Assembly: GCA_009922685.1 (NCBI GenBank) | Contig: RFVA01000003.1 | Span: 34,495 to 98,494, forward strand | Source of the DNA: Gammaproteobacteria bacterium | GTDB taxonomy: Bacteria > Pseudomonadota > Gammaproteobacteria > Methylococcales > Methylococcaceae | DNA length: 64,000 nt | Reading direction: 5' to 3' | Part shown: positions 18,065 to 27,675 of the stretch, in pieces | Layout of the letters: the number at the start of each line of letters is the position of its first letter | Numbering within the stretch: the first letter of the stretch is position 1 | Program-made: the position numbers and the translations under genes | The notes under the pieces: generated by a model | The model's database searches: none | What the model was told of the DNA's origin: nothing | What the model saw: only the letters and a program-made list of their open reading frames with translations

Positions 18065-19377
18065 ATGAGCGGTTAATGATCAAACGGCTGGATGCCCGTG
18101 CACCCGATTTCAATGACGCTCTTTCAAAGACACTCGCGTATGACGCGGTCTCCGATGCCGAAATTCATAGCCGGGTTCAGAGCATTATTGAGGCTGTTCG
18201 TGAGGAAGGTGATCGGGCGGTGATCCGCCTGACCCAGCAATTCGATCACTTTGAGCCGTCCTCACTCCGAGATCTTGAATTGCCAGCCGATGCCCTCAGG
18301 GCCGCCTTTGAGCAACTCCCAAAAGCGATGGCGGAGGCCCTTGAGCTTGCGGCCCAAAGGATCAGAACCTACGCTGAGCACCAAAAGTTATCCTCATGGC
18401 GGTTGACCGAAGCCGATGGCACTGTCCTCGGTCAGAATGTGACTCCCCTTGACCGGGTTGGTCTCTATGTCCCGGGAGGCAAGGCCGCCTATCCCTCCTC
18501 TGTTCTGATGAATGCGATTCCGGCACATGTTGCAGGTGTCCGGGAGATCATTATGGTCACGCCGACCCCGCGGGGTGAAATCAATGACTTGGTTTTGGCG
18601 GCAGCTCATGTCGCAGGCGTCAGTCGCGTTTTCCGAATCGGCGGGGCGCAAGCGGTGGCCGCGCTCGCCTATGGGACGGAAGGCATTCCTCGGGTGGACA
18701 AGATCGTTGGTCCCGGCAATATCTATGTGGCGACCGCAAAAAAGATGGTGTTTGGTGCGGTGGGTATCGATATGGTCGCCGGTCCATCGGAGATCTTGGT
18801 GATCGCCGATGGCGGAACTGATCCTGATTGGATGGCCATGGATTTATTCTCTCAAGCGGAACATGACGAGGATGCCCAGGCGATTTTGATCTGTCCCAGT
18901 GCGGCATATCTTGATCAGGTGGAAGCCAGCATCAATCGTCTTTTACCGGAGATGGCGCGAGCTGATGTGATCCGTGCGAGTCTGACGCGCCGAGGGGCCT
19001 TGGTGTTAGTCAAGGATCTTGAGCAGGCGGCTGATGTCGCCAACCGGATCGCGCCTGAACATCTCGAATTATCCGTTGAGGACCCCGAAGCCTTGGCCAC
19101 AAAAATTCGTCATGCCGGGGCTATTTTTATGGGCAGGCATACCGCCGAGGCGCTGGGTGATTATTGCGCGGGCCCCAACCACGTGCTACCAACCGCCTCG
19201 ACCGCAAGATTTTCTTCACCCTTGGGTGTTTATGATTTTCAAAAACGCTCCAGTGTTATTTTTTGTTCAAAAGAAGGGGCTCAAACGCTTGGCAGAACCG
19301 CGGCCACGCTGGCCCGTGGCGAAGGGCTTGATGCCCATGCAAGGTCGGCGGAATATCGATGTCAAGCCCTCCCGTGA
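18061..19377 (+). CDS. hisD: Histidinol dehydrogenase HisD
   Basis: Catalyses the last two oxidations of histidine synthesis, from L-histidinol to L-histidine. It is 438 residues with the NAD-binding region [32 protein letters not shown], and the zinc/catalytic segment [14 protein letters not shown], then APEHLEL and GPNHVLPT. It overlaps hisG by 4 bases and hisC by 19. Confidence 0.98.
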   Translation: MNERLMIKRLDARAPDFNDALSKTLAYDAVSDAEIHSRVQSIIEAVREEGDRAVIRLTQQFDHFEPSSLRDLELPADALRAAFEQLPKAMAEALELAAQRIRTYAEHQKLSSWRLTEADGTVLGQNVTPLDRVGLYVPGGKAAYPSSVLMNAIPAHVAGVREIIMVTPTPRGEINDLVLAAAHVAGVSRVFRIGGAQAVAALAYGTEGIPRVDKIVGPGNIYVATAKKMVFGAVGIDMVAGPSEILVIADGGTDPDWMAMDLFSQAEHDEDAQAILICPSAAYLDQVEASINRLLPEMARADVIRASLTRRGALVLVKDLEQAADVANRIAPEHLELSVEDPEALATKIRHAGAIFMGRHTAEALGDYCAGPNHVLPTASTARFSSPLGVYDFQKRSSVIFCSKEGAQTLGRTAATLARGEGLDAHARSAEYRCQALP

Positions 19378-20468
19378 GCGCTTCAAAACGGTTGCCTTTT
19401 GAGGTCTTAAGACCGGAGCTTCAGGCACTCAGCGCCTATCATGTTCCGGATTCTAAAGGTTATATTAAGCTGGATGCCATGGAAAACCCCTATGCCTGGC
19501 CCGAGGATATGGTCGATCGCTGGGTGAAGATGCTTCGCCATGCGGTTCCCAATCGTTATCCGGATCCTGCCTGCGAGCCTTTGAAAGAAGCCTTGAGACA
19601 ATCGAGCAAAGTGCCCGCCGGCAAGGCATTGCTGTTGGGTAATGGTTCCGACGAAATCATCCAGATTTTATTGATGGCATTGAAGCCGGGCGCTGTGGTC
19701 ATGGCTCCCGAGCCGACCTTTGTCATGTATCGGCAAATTGCGGTTAGTCTTGGCCTTGAGTTTGTGGGGGTCCCCCTCAATCCCAAGGATTTTTCTCTCG
19801 ATGCTGCGGAATTCCTCAAGGCGATCGAAGCGCACCAGCCGGCCATGATTTTCCTGGCGTATCCCAATAATCCGACCGGCAATCTTTTTGACCATGCCGA
19901 GATCCTCCGTGTTCTTGAGGCTGCGCCGGGCTTGGTGGTGCTCGATGAGGCCTACGCCCCTTATGCTTCCTCGAGCTTTATGAGCGATTTATTAGCGCAT
20001 GATCATCTTTTGGTGATGCGAACGCTCTCAAAGCTCGGACTTGCGGGGCTTCGTCTCGGTTTTCTTGCAGGGTCCCCGTCACTGATCAATGAATTCGAGA
20101 AGCTCAGACTCCCCTACAACATTAATGTGCTGACGCAGATGAGTGCGGAGTTTGCCCTTGCTGAATCCCATGTTTTTGAGGGACAAGTGGCGCAAATTCT
20201 TTCGGATCGAGTGGCTCTCGATAAGGCGCTTAGGGAATTATCGGCGGTGGAGGTCTTTGACAGTGAGGCGAATTTCATTTTAGTTCGTTTAAGGCGTCAT
20301 GATCCGACGGAGGTTTTCATTGCGCTCAAATCCCGCGGCATCCTGATCAAGAACCTTCATCCTCAAGGGGGGCTCCTATGCGGTTGCCTTCGGATTACGG
20401 TTGGAACGCCCCTTGAAAATCAGCAATTCCTACACGCCTTCAAGGCCATTCTAGAAGAGCCACGCTAA
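19359..20468 (+). CDS. hisC: Histidinol-phosphate aminotransferase HisC
   Basis: PLP aminotransferase making histidinol phosphate. The 369 residues contain [28 protein letters not shown] and the PLP lysine segment [17 protein letters not shown]. It begins inside hisD by 19 bases and ends the murA-hisGDC run. Only three his genes are here, so the rest of the pathway is elsewhere. Confidence 0.97.
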   Translation: MSSPPVSASKRLPFEVLRPELQALSAYHVPDSKGYIKLDAMENPYAWPEDMVDRWVKMLRHAVPNRYPDPACEPLKEALRQSSKVPAGKALLLGNGSDEIIQILLMALKPGAVVMAPEPTFVMYRQIAVSLGLEFVGVPLNPKDFSLDAAEFLKAIEAHQPAMIFLAYPNNPTGNLFDHAEILRVLEAAPGLVVLDEAYAPYASSSFMSDLLAHDHLLVMRTLSKLGLAGLRLGFLAGSPSLINEFEKLRLPYNINVLTQMSAEFALAESHVFEGQVAQILSDRVALDKALRELSAVEVFDSEANFILVRLRRHDPTEVFIALKSRGILIKNLHPQGGLLCGCLRITVGTPLENQQFLHAFKAILEEPR

Positions 20469-20523
20469 TCAGTCTCCTCGCGCCTCTTAGGGCGCCTGAG
20501 ACCCTCCAATAGCGCGGTTTTTC

Positions 20524-20552
20524 TTGACCCTTGAGCCTTTCTGCACCAAAAT
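20524..20552 (+). promoter_or_regulatory. Possible sigma-70 promoter for petABC
   Basis: TTGACC (20524-20529) and CAAAAT (20547-20552) are separated by 17 bases in the 197-base gap between hisC and petA, about 110 bases upstream of petA. The gap starts with a small hairpin (GCGCC/GGCGC at 20480-20495) that lacks a T tract, so hisC may not be strongly terminated. Confidence 0.35.
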
Positions 20553-20665
20553 CCCCACGCTGAAGCTAGATGGAAACACTGTGTTTCAAAGTTGAGCTTG
20601 CTGGGTGTTGTGAGGACCGCAGCGACCCTTAGAGCATCGAATTATCCCTGAAACGGAGTATCTGA

Positions 20666-21259
20666 ATGATGAGTGGCGTCGATAACGAAAAACGCCGGTT
20701 CCTGACCCAGGCCGCCAGCGTGGTAGGTGCCGTTGGCGCAAGCTTTGTCGCCGTGCCGTTTGTTTCTTCGATGCGCCCTAGCGCCAAAGCCGAAGCGCTT
20801 GGGGCGCCGGTTGAGGTGGATATCGAAAAGCTTGAAGACGGCCAGCGTCTCGTTGTTCTTTGGCGCGGCAAGCCGGTGTGGATCCTCAAAAGGACTCAGG
20901 AAGCTTTAGCATCCTTAGTAGAACTTGACGCAGAGCTTTTGGATCCAAAATCTGAGAACTCCATTCAACCGGTCAACAGTCAGAATGAGGCGCGCTCAAT
21001 CCGTCCTGAAATTCTCGTGGCCATTGGCGTTTGTACCCACTTGGGCTGTTCTCCTGTTTTTCGTCCGGAGGTTGCTCCTGCGGACCTCGGACCGGAATGG
21101 AAGGGAGGCTTCTTTTGTCCTTGCCACGGATCTAAATTTGATCTCGCGGGTCGCGTTTATAAGGGGGTTCCGGCTCCCGTGAACCTCGAAATCCCGCCCT
21201 ATTATTTCGCCAGCGATAACCGGATTGTCGTCGGCCTCGAAGGAGAGCATGCATCATGA
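20666..21259 (+). CDS. petA: Ubiquinol-cytochrome c reductase Rieske iron-sulfur subunit
   Basis: Rieske [2Fe-2S] protein of the bc1 complex. It is 197 residues. An N-terminal RRFLTQAASVVG stretch (arginine pair plus hydrophobic anchor, residues 10-36) is consistent with Tat-dependent insertion. Cluster ligands are Cys123/His125 in CTHLGC and Cys151/His154 in CPCHGS, with the disulfide partners Cys128 and Cys153. A good ribosome site (CGGAG) precedes the first of two ATGs. It overlaps petB by 4 bases. Confidence 0.98.
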   Translation: MMSGVDNEKRRFLTQAASVVGAVGASFVAVPFVSSMRPSAKAEALGAPVEVDIEKLEDGQRLVVLWRGKPVWILKRTQEALASLVELDAELLDPKSENSIQPVNSQNEARSIRPEILVAIGVCTHLGCSPVFRPEVAPADLGPEWKGGFFCPCHGSKFDLAGRVYKGVPAPVNLEIPPYYFASDNRIVVGLEGEHAS

Positions 21260-22623
21260 GTCAGAGGGGCAGGGGCGCATCGTTTCTGGAGTGGCTGGAT
21301 GAACGTTTGCCGGTCGCCAAATTTCTTGAAGACCAGTTGCTCAAGTATTACGCACCGAAGAACTTTAACTTTCTTTATTTCTTTGGCTCTTTAGCGCTTT
21401 TGGTCTTGGTTAATCAGATTGTGACCGGGATCGTTTTGGCGATGCATTACAAGCCAGCGGCTGAGCTCGCTTTCGACTCGGTCGAATACATCATGCGTGA
21501 TGTCAATTGGGGATGGCTGCTTCGCTATCTCCATTCGACCGGGGCATCTTTGTTTTTTGTCGTGATCTACATGCATATGTTTCGCGGCATTTTCTATGGT
21601 TCCTTCAAGAAGCCGCGAGAACTGCTGTGGCTGTTTGGTATGGTGATCTTTGTCTTATTGATGGCTGAAGCCTTTATGGGATACCTCTTACCATGGGGAC
21701 AAATGTCCTATTGGGGTGCCCAGGTGATTATTTCGTTGTTTGGCGCCATCCCCGTGATTGGTGAGGACCTTGCGACCTGGATCCGTGGCGACTTCGTGAT
21801 TGCCGATGCAACCCTCAACCGGTTCTTCGCCCTCCATGTGATTGCCGTTCCATTAGCCATTCTGGGCCTCGTGGTCCTTCACCTTGCGGCGCTTCGCACG
21901 GTGGGGTCCAACAATCCAGACGGTATTGAGATCAAGAAAAACCGAGATCTGGTGGGTATCCCGAAGGACGGTATTCCATTTCACCCCTACTACACGGTGA
22001 AGGATCTTTATGTCGCCGGTCTTTTTCTCACGATTTTCGCCTGGATCGTCTTTTACAGCCCAGAAATGGGGGGGCTGTTCCTTGAGCATCCGAACTTTGA
22101 TCCGGCGGATCCGATGAAAACGCCTGAACACATTCAGCCGGTTTGGTACTTCACGCCGTTCTATTCCATTTTGAGAGCCATCCCAAGTAAATTGGGTGGG
22201 GTTGCCGGGATGGGTGCATCGATTGTCGTGTTGTTCCTCTTGCCTTGGCTTGATCGCTGCCCGGTGAAATCCATTCGTTACCGAAGCCCGCTGTTTAAGA
22301 TCGCACTGACGGCCTTCATCATCAGCTTCCTGGGACTTGGGGTTCTCGGAACAAAGCCCGTCACCGAGACCTATACCTTGATGGCGCGTGGGTTTTCGGT
22401 GATTTATTTCAGCTTCTTCCTGCTTCTCCCCATCTTCTCATCGGTGGAAATCACCAAAGAGGTGCCACAGCGTTTGACCGAATCGGTCTTGCCCCTCGCG
22501 AAGCGCGAAGGCTTTCAGTGGCGGCTGATTGAGGAGGGCATTGCGGCGCTCCAGCATTCGCCGTTCTTTGAAACGATCAAGGGACTACTGTCTAAATTGC
22601 GCGGGAACCATCAGGGACGTTAA
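21256..22623 (+). CDS. petB: Ubiquinol-cytochrome c reductase cytochrome b subunit
   Basis: Membrane core of the bc1 complex that binds hemes bL and bH and the Qo/Qi quinone sites. The 455 residues have about eight or nine membrane segments. Heme histidines are in YLHSTGASLFFVVIYMH and in FFALHVIAVPLAILGLVVLH. The Qo-site motif usually written PEWY reads PVWY here (HIQPVWYFTPFYSILRAIP). It overlaps petA and is 5 bases ahead of petC. Confidence 0.97.
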   Translation: MSQRGRGASFLEWLDERLPVAKFLEDQLLKYYAPKNFNFLYFFGSLALLVLVNQIVTGIVLAMHYKPAAELAFDSVEYIMRDVNWGWLLRYLHSTGASLFFVVIYMHMFRGIFYGSFKKPRELLWLFGMVIFVLLMAEAFMGYLLPWGQMSYWGAQVIISLFGAIPVIGEDLATWIRGDFVIADATLNRFFALHVIAVPLAILGLVVLHLAALRTVGSNNPDGIEIKKNRDLVGIPKDGIPFHPYYTVKDLYVAGLFLTIFAWIVFYSPEMGGLFLEHPNFDPADPMKTPEHIQPVWYFTPFYSILRAIPSKLGGVAGMGASIVVLFLLPWLDRCPVKSIRYRSPLFKIALTAFIISFLGLGVLGTKPVTETYTLMARGFSVIYFSFFLLLPIFSSVEITKEVPQRLTESVLPLAKREGFQWRLIEEGIAALQHSPFFETIKGLLSKLRGNHQGR

Positions 22624-22628
22624 GCGGC

Positions 22629-23351
22629 ATGAAAAAGGTACTGATTTTCTTTTGGTTGTGTGTGCTCCCGATGGCAAGCCTTGCTGAGTCGGGCGTTGAG
22701 ATTGAACACGCTGATGCCGATGCCTTCAACCAGCTGTCTGTGATTCGTGGGGCGGGTTACTTTGGTCAATACTGCCTTGGCTGTCATGGCCTCAAGCAGA
22801 TTCGGTACTCAAGGATTTCCAAAGATTTGAGGGTGAACGAAACCGTGATGCGCGACCTCATCCTGTTGGGTGATGCCAAGATCTATGACGTGGTGCGTTC
22901 GGCCATGCCGTTGGACAGTGCAACGCTCGCTTTTGGTGTTGCCCCACCGGATCTTTCGTTGGTTACCCGTTCTAGGGGCGCCAACTGGGTTTATACCTAT
23001 CTCAAATCCTTCTATGAGGACCCCAAGCGTCCGTTTGGGGTCAATAATGCCCTGTTGCCGAATGTGGCTATGCCCAATGTGCTGTGGGAATTACAGGGGC
23101 CGCAGGTGGCCATAGAAGAACGGGTGGATGGCAAGCTCAAAGTCGTGGGGGTGGAGAGCCATGGTCAAGGTAAGCTCAATGAGCGGCAATTCGATCAAGT
23201 CGCCAATGATCTGGTGAACTTCCTCTCCTATGTCTCAGAGCCCTCGATTTTGCAGCGGGTCCCTCTTGGGAAATACGTCATCGCGTTCCTCCTGTTCCTG
23301 ACCTACCTTTTCTATCGGTTGAAGAAGGAATACTGGAAGGATATCGATTAG
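22629..23351 (+). CDS. petC: Ubiquinol-cytochrome c reductase cytochrome c1
   Basis: Heme-c electron acceptor of the bc1 complex. The 240 residues have a signal peptide (cleaved near residue 19), the heme motif CLGCH at 49-53, a likely axial methionine in NVAMPNVLWELQG, and a C-terminal membrane anchor (YVIAFLLFLTYLFY) followed by a basic tail. It completes petABC. A strong hairpin follows. Confidence 0.97.
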   Translation: MKKVLIFFWLCVLPMASLAESGVEIEHADADAFNQLSVIRGAGYFGQYCLGCHGLKQIRYSRISKDLRVNETVMRDLILLGDAKIYDVVRSAMPLDSATLAFGVAPPDLSLVTRSRGANWVYTYLKSFYEDPKRPFGVNNALLPNVAMPNVLWELQGPQVAIEERVDGKLKVVGVESHGQGKLNERQFDQVANDLVNFLSYVSEPSILQRVPLGKYVIAFLLFLTYLFYRLKKEYWKDID

Positions 23352-23374
23352 ACACCCAAAGCCATGGGCGTTTC

Positions 23375-23420
23375 GGCCCATCCTCTCAGGGCGGCGACGG
23401 CGCCCCTTAGAGGATGGGCC
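23375..23420 (+). repeat. Long perfect hairpin between petC and sspB
   Basis: GGCCCATCCTCT (23375-23386) pairs perfectly with AGAGGATGGGCC (23409-23420), and the interior can extend pairing through GGGCG/CGCCC. No T tract follows directly, so this is either a factor-assisted terminator after petABC or a small palindromic repeat. SspA, normally encoded just here, is absent. Confidence 0.6.
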
Positions 23421-23460
23421 GCGTTGTCTTCGTTTTCTTCGTCCGCATCAAGATCTACAG

Positions 23461-23853
23461 ATGAATTCCCTCAAACCCTACCTCATTCGGGCGATCTACG
23501 ACTGGATCCTCGACAATAGCTTTACCCCTTTCATGCTGGCCGATGCCGCTATCGAGGGGGCTTTGGTCCCTGAGGCCTTTGTTGAAGATGGTCGAATCGT
23601 TTTGAATCTCCGCCCTGAAGCAGTCAAGTCGCTCGAGCTGGGTAATGACGTCATTACCTTCAGTGCGCGCTTTAGTGGGAAGCCGATGCAGGTCCATGTC
23701 CCCATTCGCGCGGTTCTCGCCCTCTATGCCCAGGAAAACGGGCGAGGGATGGTGTTCGATGAAGAAGAATCAGGTGATGACACGACGCCACCACCAAAGT
23801 CTCCGGTGACGGAGCCACCGAAAGCCCGCCCGGCCCTAAGGGTCGTCAAATAA
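23461..23853 (+). CDS. sspB: ClpXP adaptor protein SspB
   Basis: Delivers ssrA-tagged proteins to ClpXP. The 130 residues have the folded N-terminal domain (SLKPYLIRAIYDWILDNSFTPF through the HVPIRAVLALYAQENG block), an acidic linker with prolines, and the short C-terminal ClpX-binding tail ending RPALRVVK. It is downstream of petABC as in related bacteria, but sspA is not between them. A small GC hairpin (AAGGGG/CCCCTT, 23852-23870) begins at the stop codon. Confidence 0.95.
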   Translation: MNSLKPYLIRAIYDWILDNSFTPFMLADAAIEGALVPEAFVEDGRIVLNLRPEAVKSLELGNDVITFSARFSGKPMQVHVPIRAVLALYAQENGRGMVFDEEESGDDTTPPPKSPVTEPPKARPALRVVK

Positions 23854-23870
23854 GGGGGGGTTAGCCCCTT
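23852..23870 (+). terminator. Weak hairpin at the end of sspB
   Basis: AAGGGG (23852-23857) pairs with CCCCTT (23865-23870) with a 7-base loop. No T run follows. It lies between the convergent sspB and binding-protein genes. Confidence 0.25.
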
Positions 23871-23890
23871 AGAGACCTTCTCCTTTGACG

Positions 23891-25155
23891 TTAAGGGGTG
23901 CAGGAGGGGCCCGTCAGGCTATTCAGCGTGCTGTCATAATGACAGACGATCGTCCAGGCAGGTTTCAAGCTGATGGTATTCGTTCTGATCGCCCAGAAGT
24001 CATAATCACCGCGCCGCCGGTCGCCGGTCGCATCAAGTTCTGTCCACCCCGTTCCCCCAAAAAAAGATTTGAGGTCTCACCCAGAAGGTCTTGGTCGCTT
24101 TTGATGACGGCTCTTTTTCGATAGCTGGCATTGAGGCCTGCAACAAAGGTGGCATCATAGGCCGCGATAGCGAAGGCATCCGGCAGTTCACCGGTCCGTT
24201 CAAAATAGCGTTTTGACAAGGCGTCCGCCCGATTTTTGGAAGCAGCGGAGAAGCCGAAATTGGGGTTGGGATAATCGGTGTCGCTCGCGAACTGAGCGGC
24301 GATCGGATCGCTCAAGAGGACCTGGCTGTTCGCCACCCCATCGCTCCCATACCAACGAATACTCTTGAGCGAAGGAGTCTTTGCGGCGACTCTCATGATG
24401 CTAGTGATCTCATCAAAGGAGGCGGCATAGATGGCGACGTTCTTGGTGGTGGCCCCGGGGGATGCGAGCGCTTCAAGCAGCTGCCGATTGACTTCAGCCA
24501 CGATCGGGGTGAAGTCTTGTTGGTCATCGGTGGTGTAACGAATGCCATTCAGCATCTGTCCGCCGGACGCTGTGAATTGATTTTTCACGGAGTCATGGAG
24601 TCCGTTGTTACCGAGATCGTCGCGCCAGAGAGGAATCAGCGTCTTGATGCCCCGCGCCTTGAGGAGGGTCAAGAGCGCTTCTGCCTCATGGATGTCGTTA
24701 GGGACCATGCGGTAGATCCCATCCCCTGGCTTTCCAATTGAGGAGGCGGTACTCCCCTGGCTAATGATAGGGACCCTTCTCCTTGCAACCGACTCGATTA
24801 ATGCCCCGACTTCACTGCTTGATTGGGGGCCCACCATGGAAACGGCCCCGGCGTGGACCAGCATCTGGTAACGATCGATCGCCAAATCAGGTTTTAGGGC
24901 CGTATCTTCGATCTGAAGCCTGATTCTGGCGCTGGACTGATGATCTTTGAGATACGCGTTGAGATCATCCCGGGCGAATTCCATCATCACTTGACTGGCC
25001 TTTCCAAGTGAAGACCAGTTGCCGGTCAGAGACAAGAGGCCACCGATCTTGATGGATTCGGCTTTGGCGCCAGTCATGCCGAGGACTATCAACAAAGTGG
25101 CGCCTACTATCAAAGCGCATGGGCTTCCAAGAGCTCGTGTCATGATCAATGGCAT
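23891..25155 (-). pseudogene. Branched-chain amino-acid type ABC transporter substrate-binding protein, frameshifted near its 3' end
   Basis: Periplasmic type-I binding protein of the LivJ/LivK (Peripla_BP_6) class. It has a signal peptide ending near TGAKA and the usual core (KIGGLLSLTGNWSSLGKA, VSMVGPQSSSEV, ISQGSTASSIG, AAYDATFVAGLNA). The frame reads to SNLFLGERGG and then becomes unlike the family, stopping at 23965. In the neighbouring frame the expected ending appears (GGTGWTELDATGDRRRGDYD, then FWAIRTN) and runs to a stop at 23891. One missing base in the T7G5 run at about 24054-24065 explains this. There is no permease or ATPase nearby. It could be a sequencing error, a true decayed gene, or a slippage-controlled one. 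Without the shift the product ends in 20-odd wrong residues. Confidence 0.82.
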
Positions 25156-25298
25156 CGCTTTTTATCCCTAGGGTTTACTGGCCCTCGATAGTACCAGAAG
25201 CGACGATTCTCATCGTCCCTTTAGTGGGGTGTTTTTTTGACCTTGCAATAGGAAGACTGCCCCTTTAAAGTGACTTCTTGCTTTAAGGTGCCTGATCA
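25156..25298. other. Intergenic region upstream of the cobalamin riboswitch
   Basis: About 140 bases between the divergent binding-protein gene and the riboswitch. It must hold both promoters, but I see no strong consensus boxes. Together with the riboswitch this forms a 477-base stretch without a gene. Confidence 0.5.
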
Positions 25299-25480
25299 CG
25301 GATCGCGTTGGTCAGGTTAAACGGGAAGCCGGTCTATCAGGCGTTTTAAACGCAGTGATCAAGCCGGCGCTGCCCCCGCAACGGTAGGTGAGTCAAAAGA
25401 CCCCCAAAAAGCCACTGTGCCTCGTGCATGGGAAGGCGGTGTCTTAGCGGATGCGCTGCTCACGAGCCCGGAGACCGGCC
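25299..25480 (+). ncRNA. Cobalamin (adenosylcobalamin-type) riboswitch upstream of btuB
   Basis: The aptamer hallmarks are in order: ACGGGAAGCCGGT at 25321, then GCCGGCGCTGCCCCCGCAAC ending near 25382, then the B12 box GCCACTGTGC...GGGAAGGCGG at 25411-25439, and a closing GAGCCCGGAGACCGGCC ending at 25480. It is on the same strand as btuB and ends about 150 bases before its start, so high cobalamin should switch btuB off. The expression platform downstream contains an imperfect 26-base tandem repeat. End points are approximate. Confidence 0.93.
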
Positions 25481-25523
25481 TTGAAGTCACCGACCGCTGC
25501 GGAGGGCATTCAGGTTGGCTGGC

Positions 25524-25575
25524 CTGCTGTACGCCTGCTGATCTTTCCTCTGCTGCACGCCCGCTAATCTGATCG
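25524..25575 (+). repeat. Imperfect 26-bp tandem repeat in the btuB leader
   Basis: Copy 1 (25524-25549, starting CTGCTGTACGCCTGCTGATC) and copy 2 (25550-25575, starting CTGCTGCACGCCCGCTAATC) are the same in about 20 of 26 positions. They lie between the riboswitch aptamer and the btuB start. Confidence 0.6.
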
Positions 25576-25632
25576 TTTTGTCCACAGTGGCCTTTTCACG
25601 TGCCGTGAGCGGGTGTTGCCGCGGCTGGGTCC

Positions 25633-27585
25633 ATGGACACGAACATGCGGCAGAGACGATTTTTTCTAGCCTTCATAGGCCTCTTTCCCCCTGCTCTTTA
25701 TGCGGAGAGCGATTCTCAAAATTCCCTTGATCCGGTGGTCGTCACCGCAACCCGCAGCACCGTCAAGGAGTCTGCCTTAGGGAATACGGTGACGGTGATC
25801 ACCGCCGAAGAAATTAAGGCACGAAGACTCAATAGTGTGTCGGATGTGCTTCGGGTCGTTCCGGGTCTTGATGTGGTCAGTGCCGGAGGCACCGGGCAAC
25901 AGGTCTCGGTCTTTACCCGAGGCGCCAACTCCAACCAGACGCTGGTGTTGATCGACAACATCCAGATGAACGATCCCAGTAATCCCAATAATTCCTTTGA
26001 TTTTGCCAACCTTCAGGTCGATAACATCGAACGGATTGAGATTCTTCGAGGCGCAGCCAGCGCCATGTGGGGTGCCGATGCGATGGGGGGGGTGATCCAC
26101 ATTATCACCAAGCATGGGAAAGGGGCGCCAACCTTCAGTGGCTTGGCCGAAGGGGGCAACTACAATACATGGAAAACCGGCGGGGGTCTCTCAGGCTCAG
26201 AAGATCGTCTTAATTACACGCTAAATGCGAGTCATCTCAGTAACCTAGGGGTTTCTGCTGCGGCCCAGTCGATGGGTAACCGTGAGCGAGATCTTTACCA
26301 GAATACGACGGTGCAAGGCCGCTTAGGCTATGAAGTGACCGATGACCTTGATCTTGATTGGACGCTTCGCTATAACGCCGCGGAGACCGGTCTCGATAAC
26401 TGCGGCGGATCGGGCTATGTCAATTTCAATAAGCAATTTGTGCCCTGTGACAATCCGTTCTATTTTTCAGATACCAATCAGCTTTATACCCGCGGTCAAG
26501 CTCGGCTCTTTACATTGGATAATCTCTGGGAGCAGCGCTTTGGCGTCAACTACACCCTGAACGACCGCCAAACCCGCTACACGACAACCCCATCACCCAA
26601 TTGGGTGCCTGCGACTTTGAATCAGGGTCAGCAGACCAAGGTCGAATGGCTTCACATTCTCCATCTCCATGAGACAGATACCCTGACGGGTGGGATCGAG
26701 GGCAAATTCGATACGCTCGATAATCAAAATGCCTATAGCCACGTTGTTTCCAGTATGACCAATGCAGGCTATTACCTTGAAAACCAGTTGGATTGGTTAG
26801 AGCGTTTCCACACCACGCTGGGTGGGCGTCTTGATGATAATAGTCTTTATGGCAGTCACCTCACCTGGCGGTACAACCAGAGTGTCGAGGTGCCAGAGCT
26901 TCAGCAACGGTTAAAGGCGAATGTGGGCACGGCGTTTAGGCCCCCCTCCCTGTGTGAGCTCAACAAGGCCTGTTATGGAAATCCAGATTTGAAGCCTGAG
27001 ACCAGTCTCAATTGGGATGCAGGGCTTGAACAGGATCTTTTGGATAAGGCGGTCACTGGAGGCGTCTTGTACTTTGATAACCGATTCAGCAACTTGATCC
27101 AGTGGGATCCGAGTGCTAACGGTGGTCTTGGCAATGTCGAAAATGTCAGTTCGGCCGTTGCCCGCGGGATCGAAAGTTTCTTGGAATGGAAGCCCTGGGA
27201 TGTCCTCGCTGTGAGGGCGAACTACACGTTTGATCAAACGCATGGGCTCTACAATTCAGCAACGGGTCAACAAACCAATGACGCGCTGCTCCTAAGGCCT
27301 AAGAACAAAGGTAATTTTGATATCGATTATCATGTCCTCCCTGACGTGACGACCCATCTCAATGTGCTAGTGGTTGGCAACCGAAGTTCCTTTGATGTGA
27401 ATGGTGCGGTGGTCAATGTTCCAGGCTACGTTCTTGTCAACGTCTCAGGAAACTATGAGGTGACTCAGAACATCACCCTGTTTGCTCGCCTTGATAATCT
27501 TTTCAACAAGCAATACCAGCAGGTTTGGGGCTATGGGGCACTGGGATTTACTGGGATCGGCGGGGTCAACGTGACGTACGATTAA
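25633..27585 (+). CDS. btuB: TonB-dependent vitamin B12 receptor BtuB
   Basis: Outer-membrane receptor for cobalamin uptake. The 650 residues have a signal peptide ending ALYA, a TonB box (DPVVVTATR), a plug domain (VSDVLRVVPGLDVVSAGGTGQ, then FTRGANSNQTLVLIDN and ERIEILRGAASAMWGADAMG), and a 22-strand type barrel with LDNLFNKQYQQVWGY near the end. The riboswitch upstream makes cobalamin the likely ligand. The chain ends in TYD, whereas barrels usually end in an aromatic residue. ATGs at 25633 and 25645 are both possible starts. No TonB or BtuCDF genes are nearby. Confidence 0.94.
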   Translation: MDTNMRQRRFFLAFIGLFPPALYAESDSQNSLDPVVVTATRSTVKESALGNTVTVITAEEIKARRLNSVSDVLRVVPGLDVVSAGGTGQQVSVFTRGANSNQTLVLIDNIQMNDPSNPNNSFDFANLQVDNIERIEILRGAASAMWGADAMGGVIHIITKHGKGAPTFSGLAEGGNYNTWKTGGGLSGSEDRLNYTLNASHLSNLGVSAAAQSMGNRERDLYQNTTVQGRLGYEVTDDLDLDWTLRYNAAETGLDNCGGSGYVNFNKQFVPCDNPFYFSDTNQLYTRGQARLFTLDNLWEQRFGVNYTLNDRQTRYTTTPSPNWVPATLNQGQQTKVEWLHILHLHETDTLTGGIEGKFDTLDNQNAYSHVVSSMTNAGYYLENQLDWLERFHTTLGGRLDDNSLYGSHLTWRYNQSVEVPELQQRLKANVGTAFRPPSLCELNKACYGNPDLKPETSLNWDAGLEQDLLDKAVTGGVLYFDNRFSNLIQWDPSANGGLGNVENVSSAVARGIESFLEWKPWDVLAVRANYTFDQTHGLYNSATGQQTNDALLLRPKNKGNFDIDYHVLPDVTTHLNVLVVGNRSSFDVNGAVVNVPGYVLVNVSGNYEVTQNITLFARLDNLFNKQYQQVWGYGALGFTGIGGVNVTYD

Positions 27586-27675
27586 GAGGCGCTGGGAGAA
27601 CTTTTGGATATCCCCTAGGTCTTTCTAGCGTGCCTTGAAGCAAAAATAATATGGTGAAAGAGGGAGAATCTTTAC

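Noticed and set aside
20480..20495. Hairpin GCGCC/GGCGC after hisC as a terminator
   Set aside because: Only five pairs and no T run follows.
23891..25155. Programmed frameshifting at the T7G5 run as a planned recoding site
   Set aside because: The shift lies near the 3' end, the family does not use recoding, and sequencing error or mutation is simpler; kept only as an anomaly to check.
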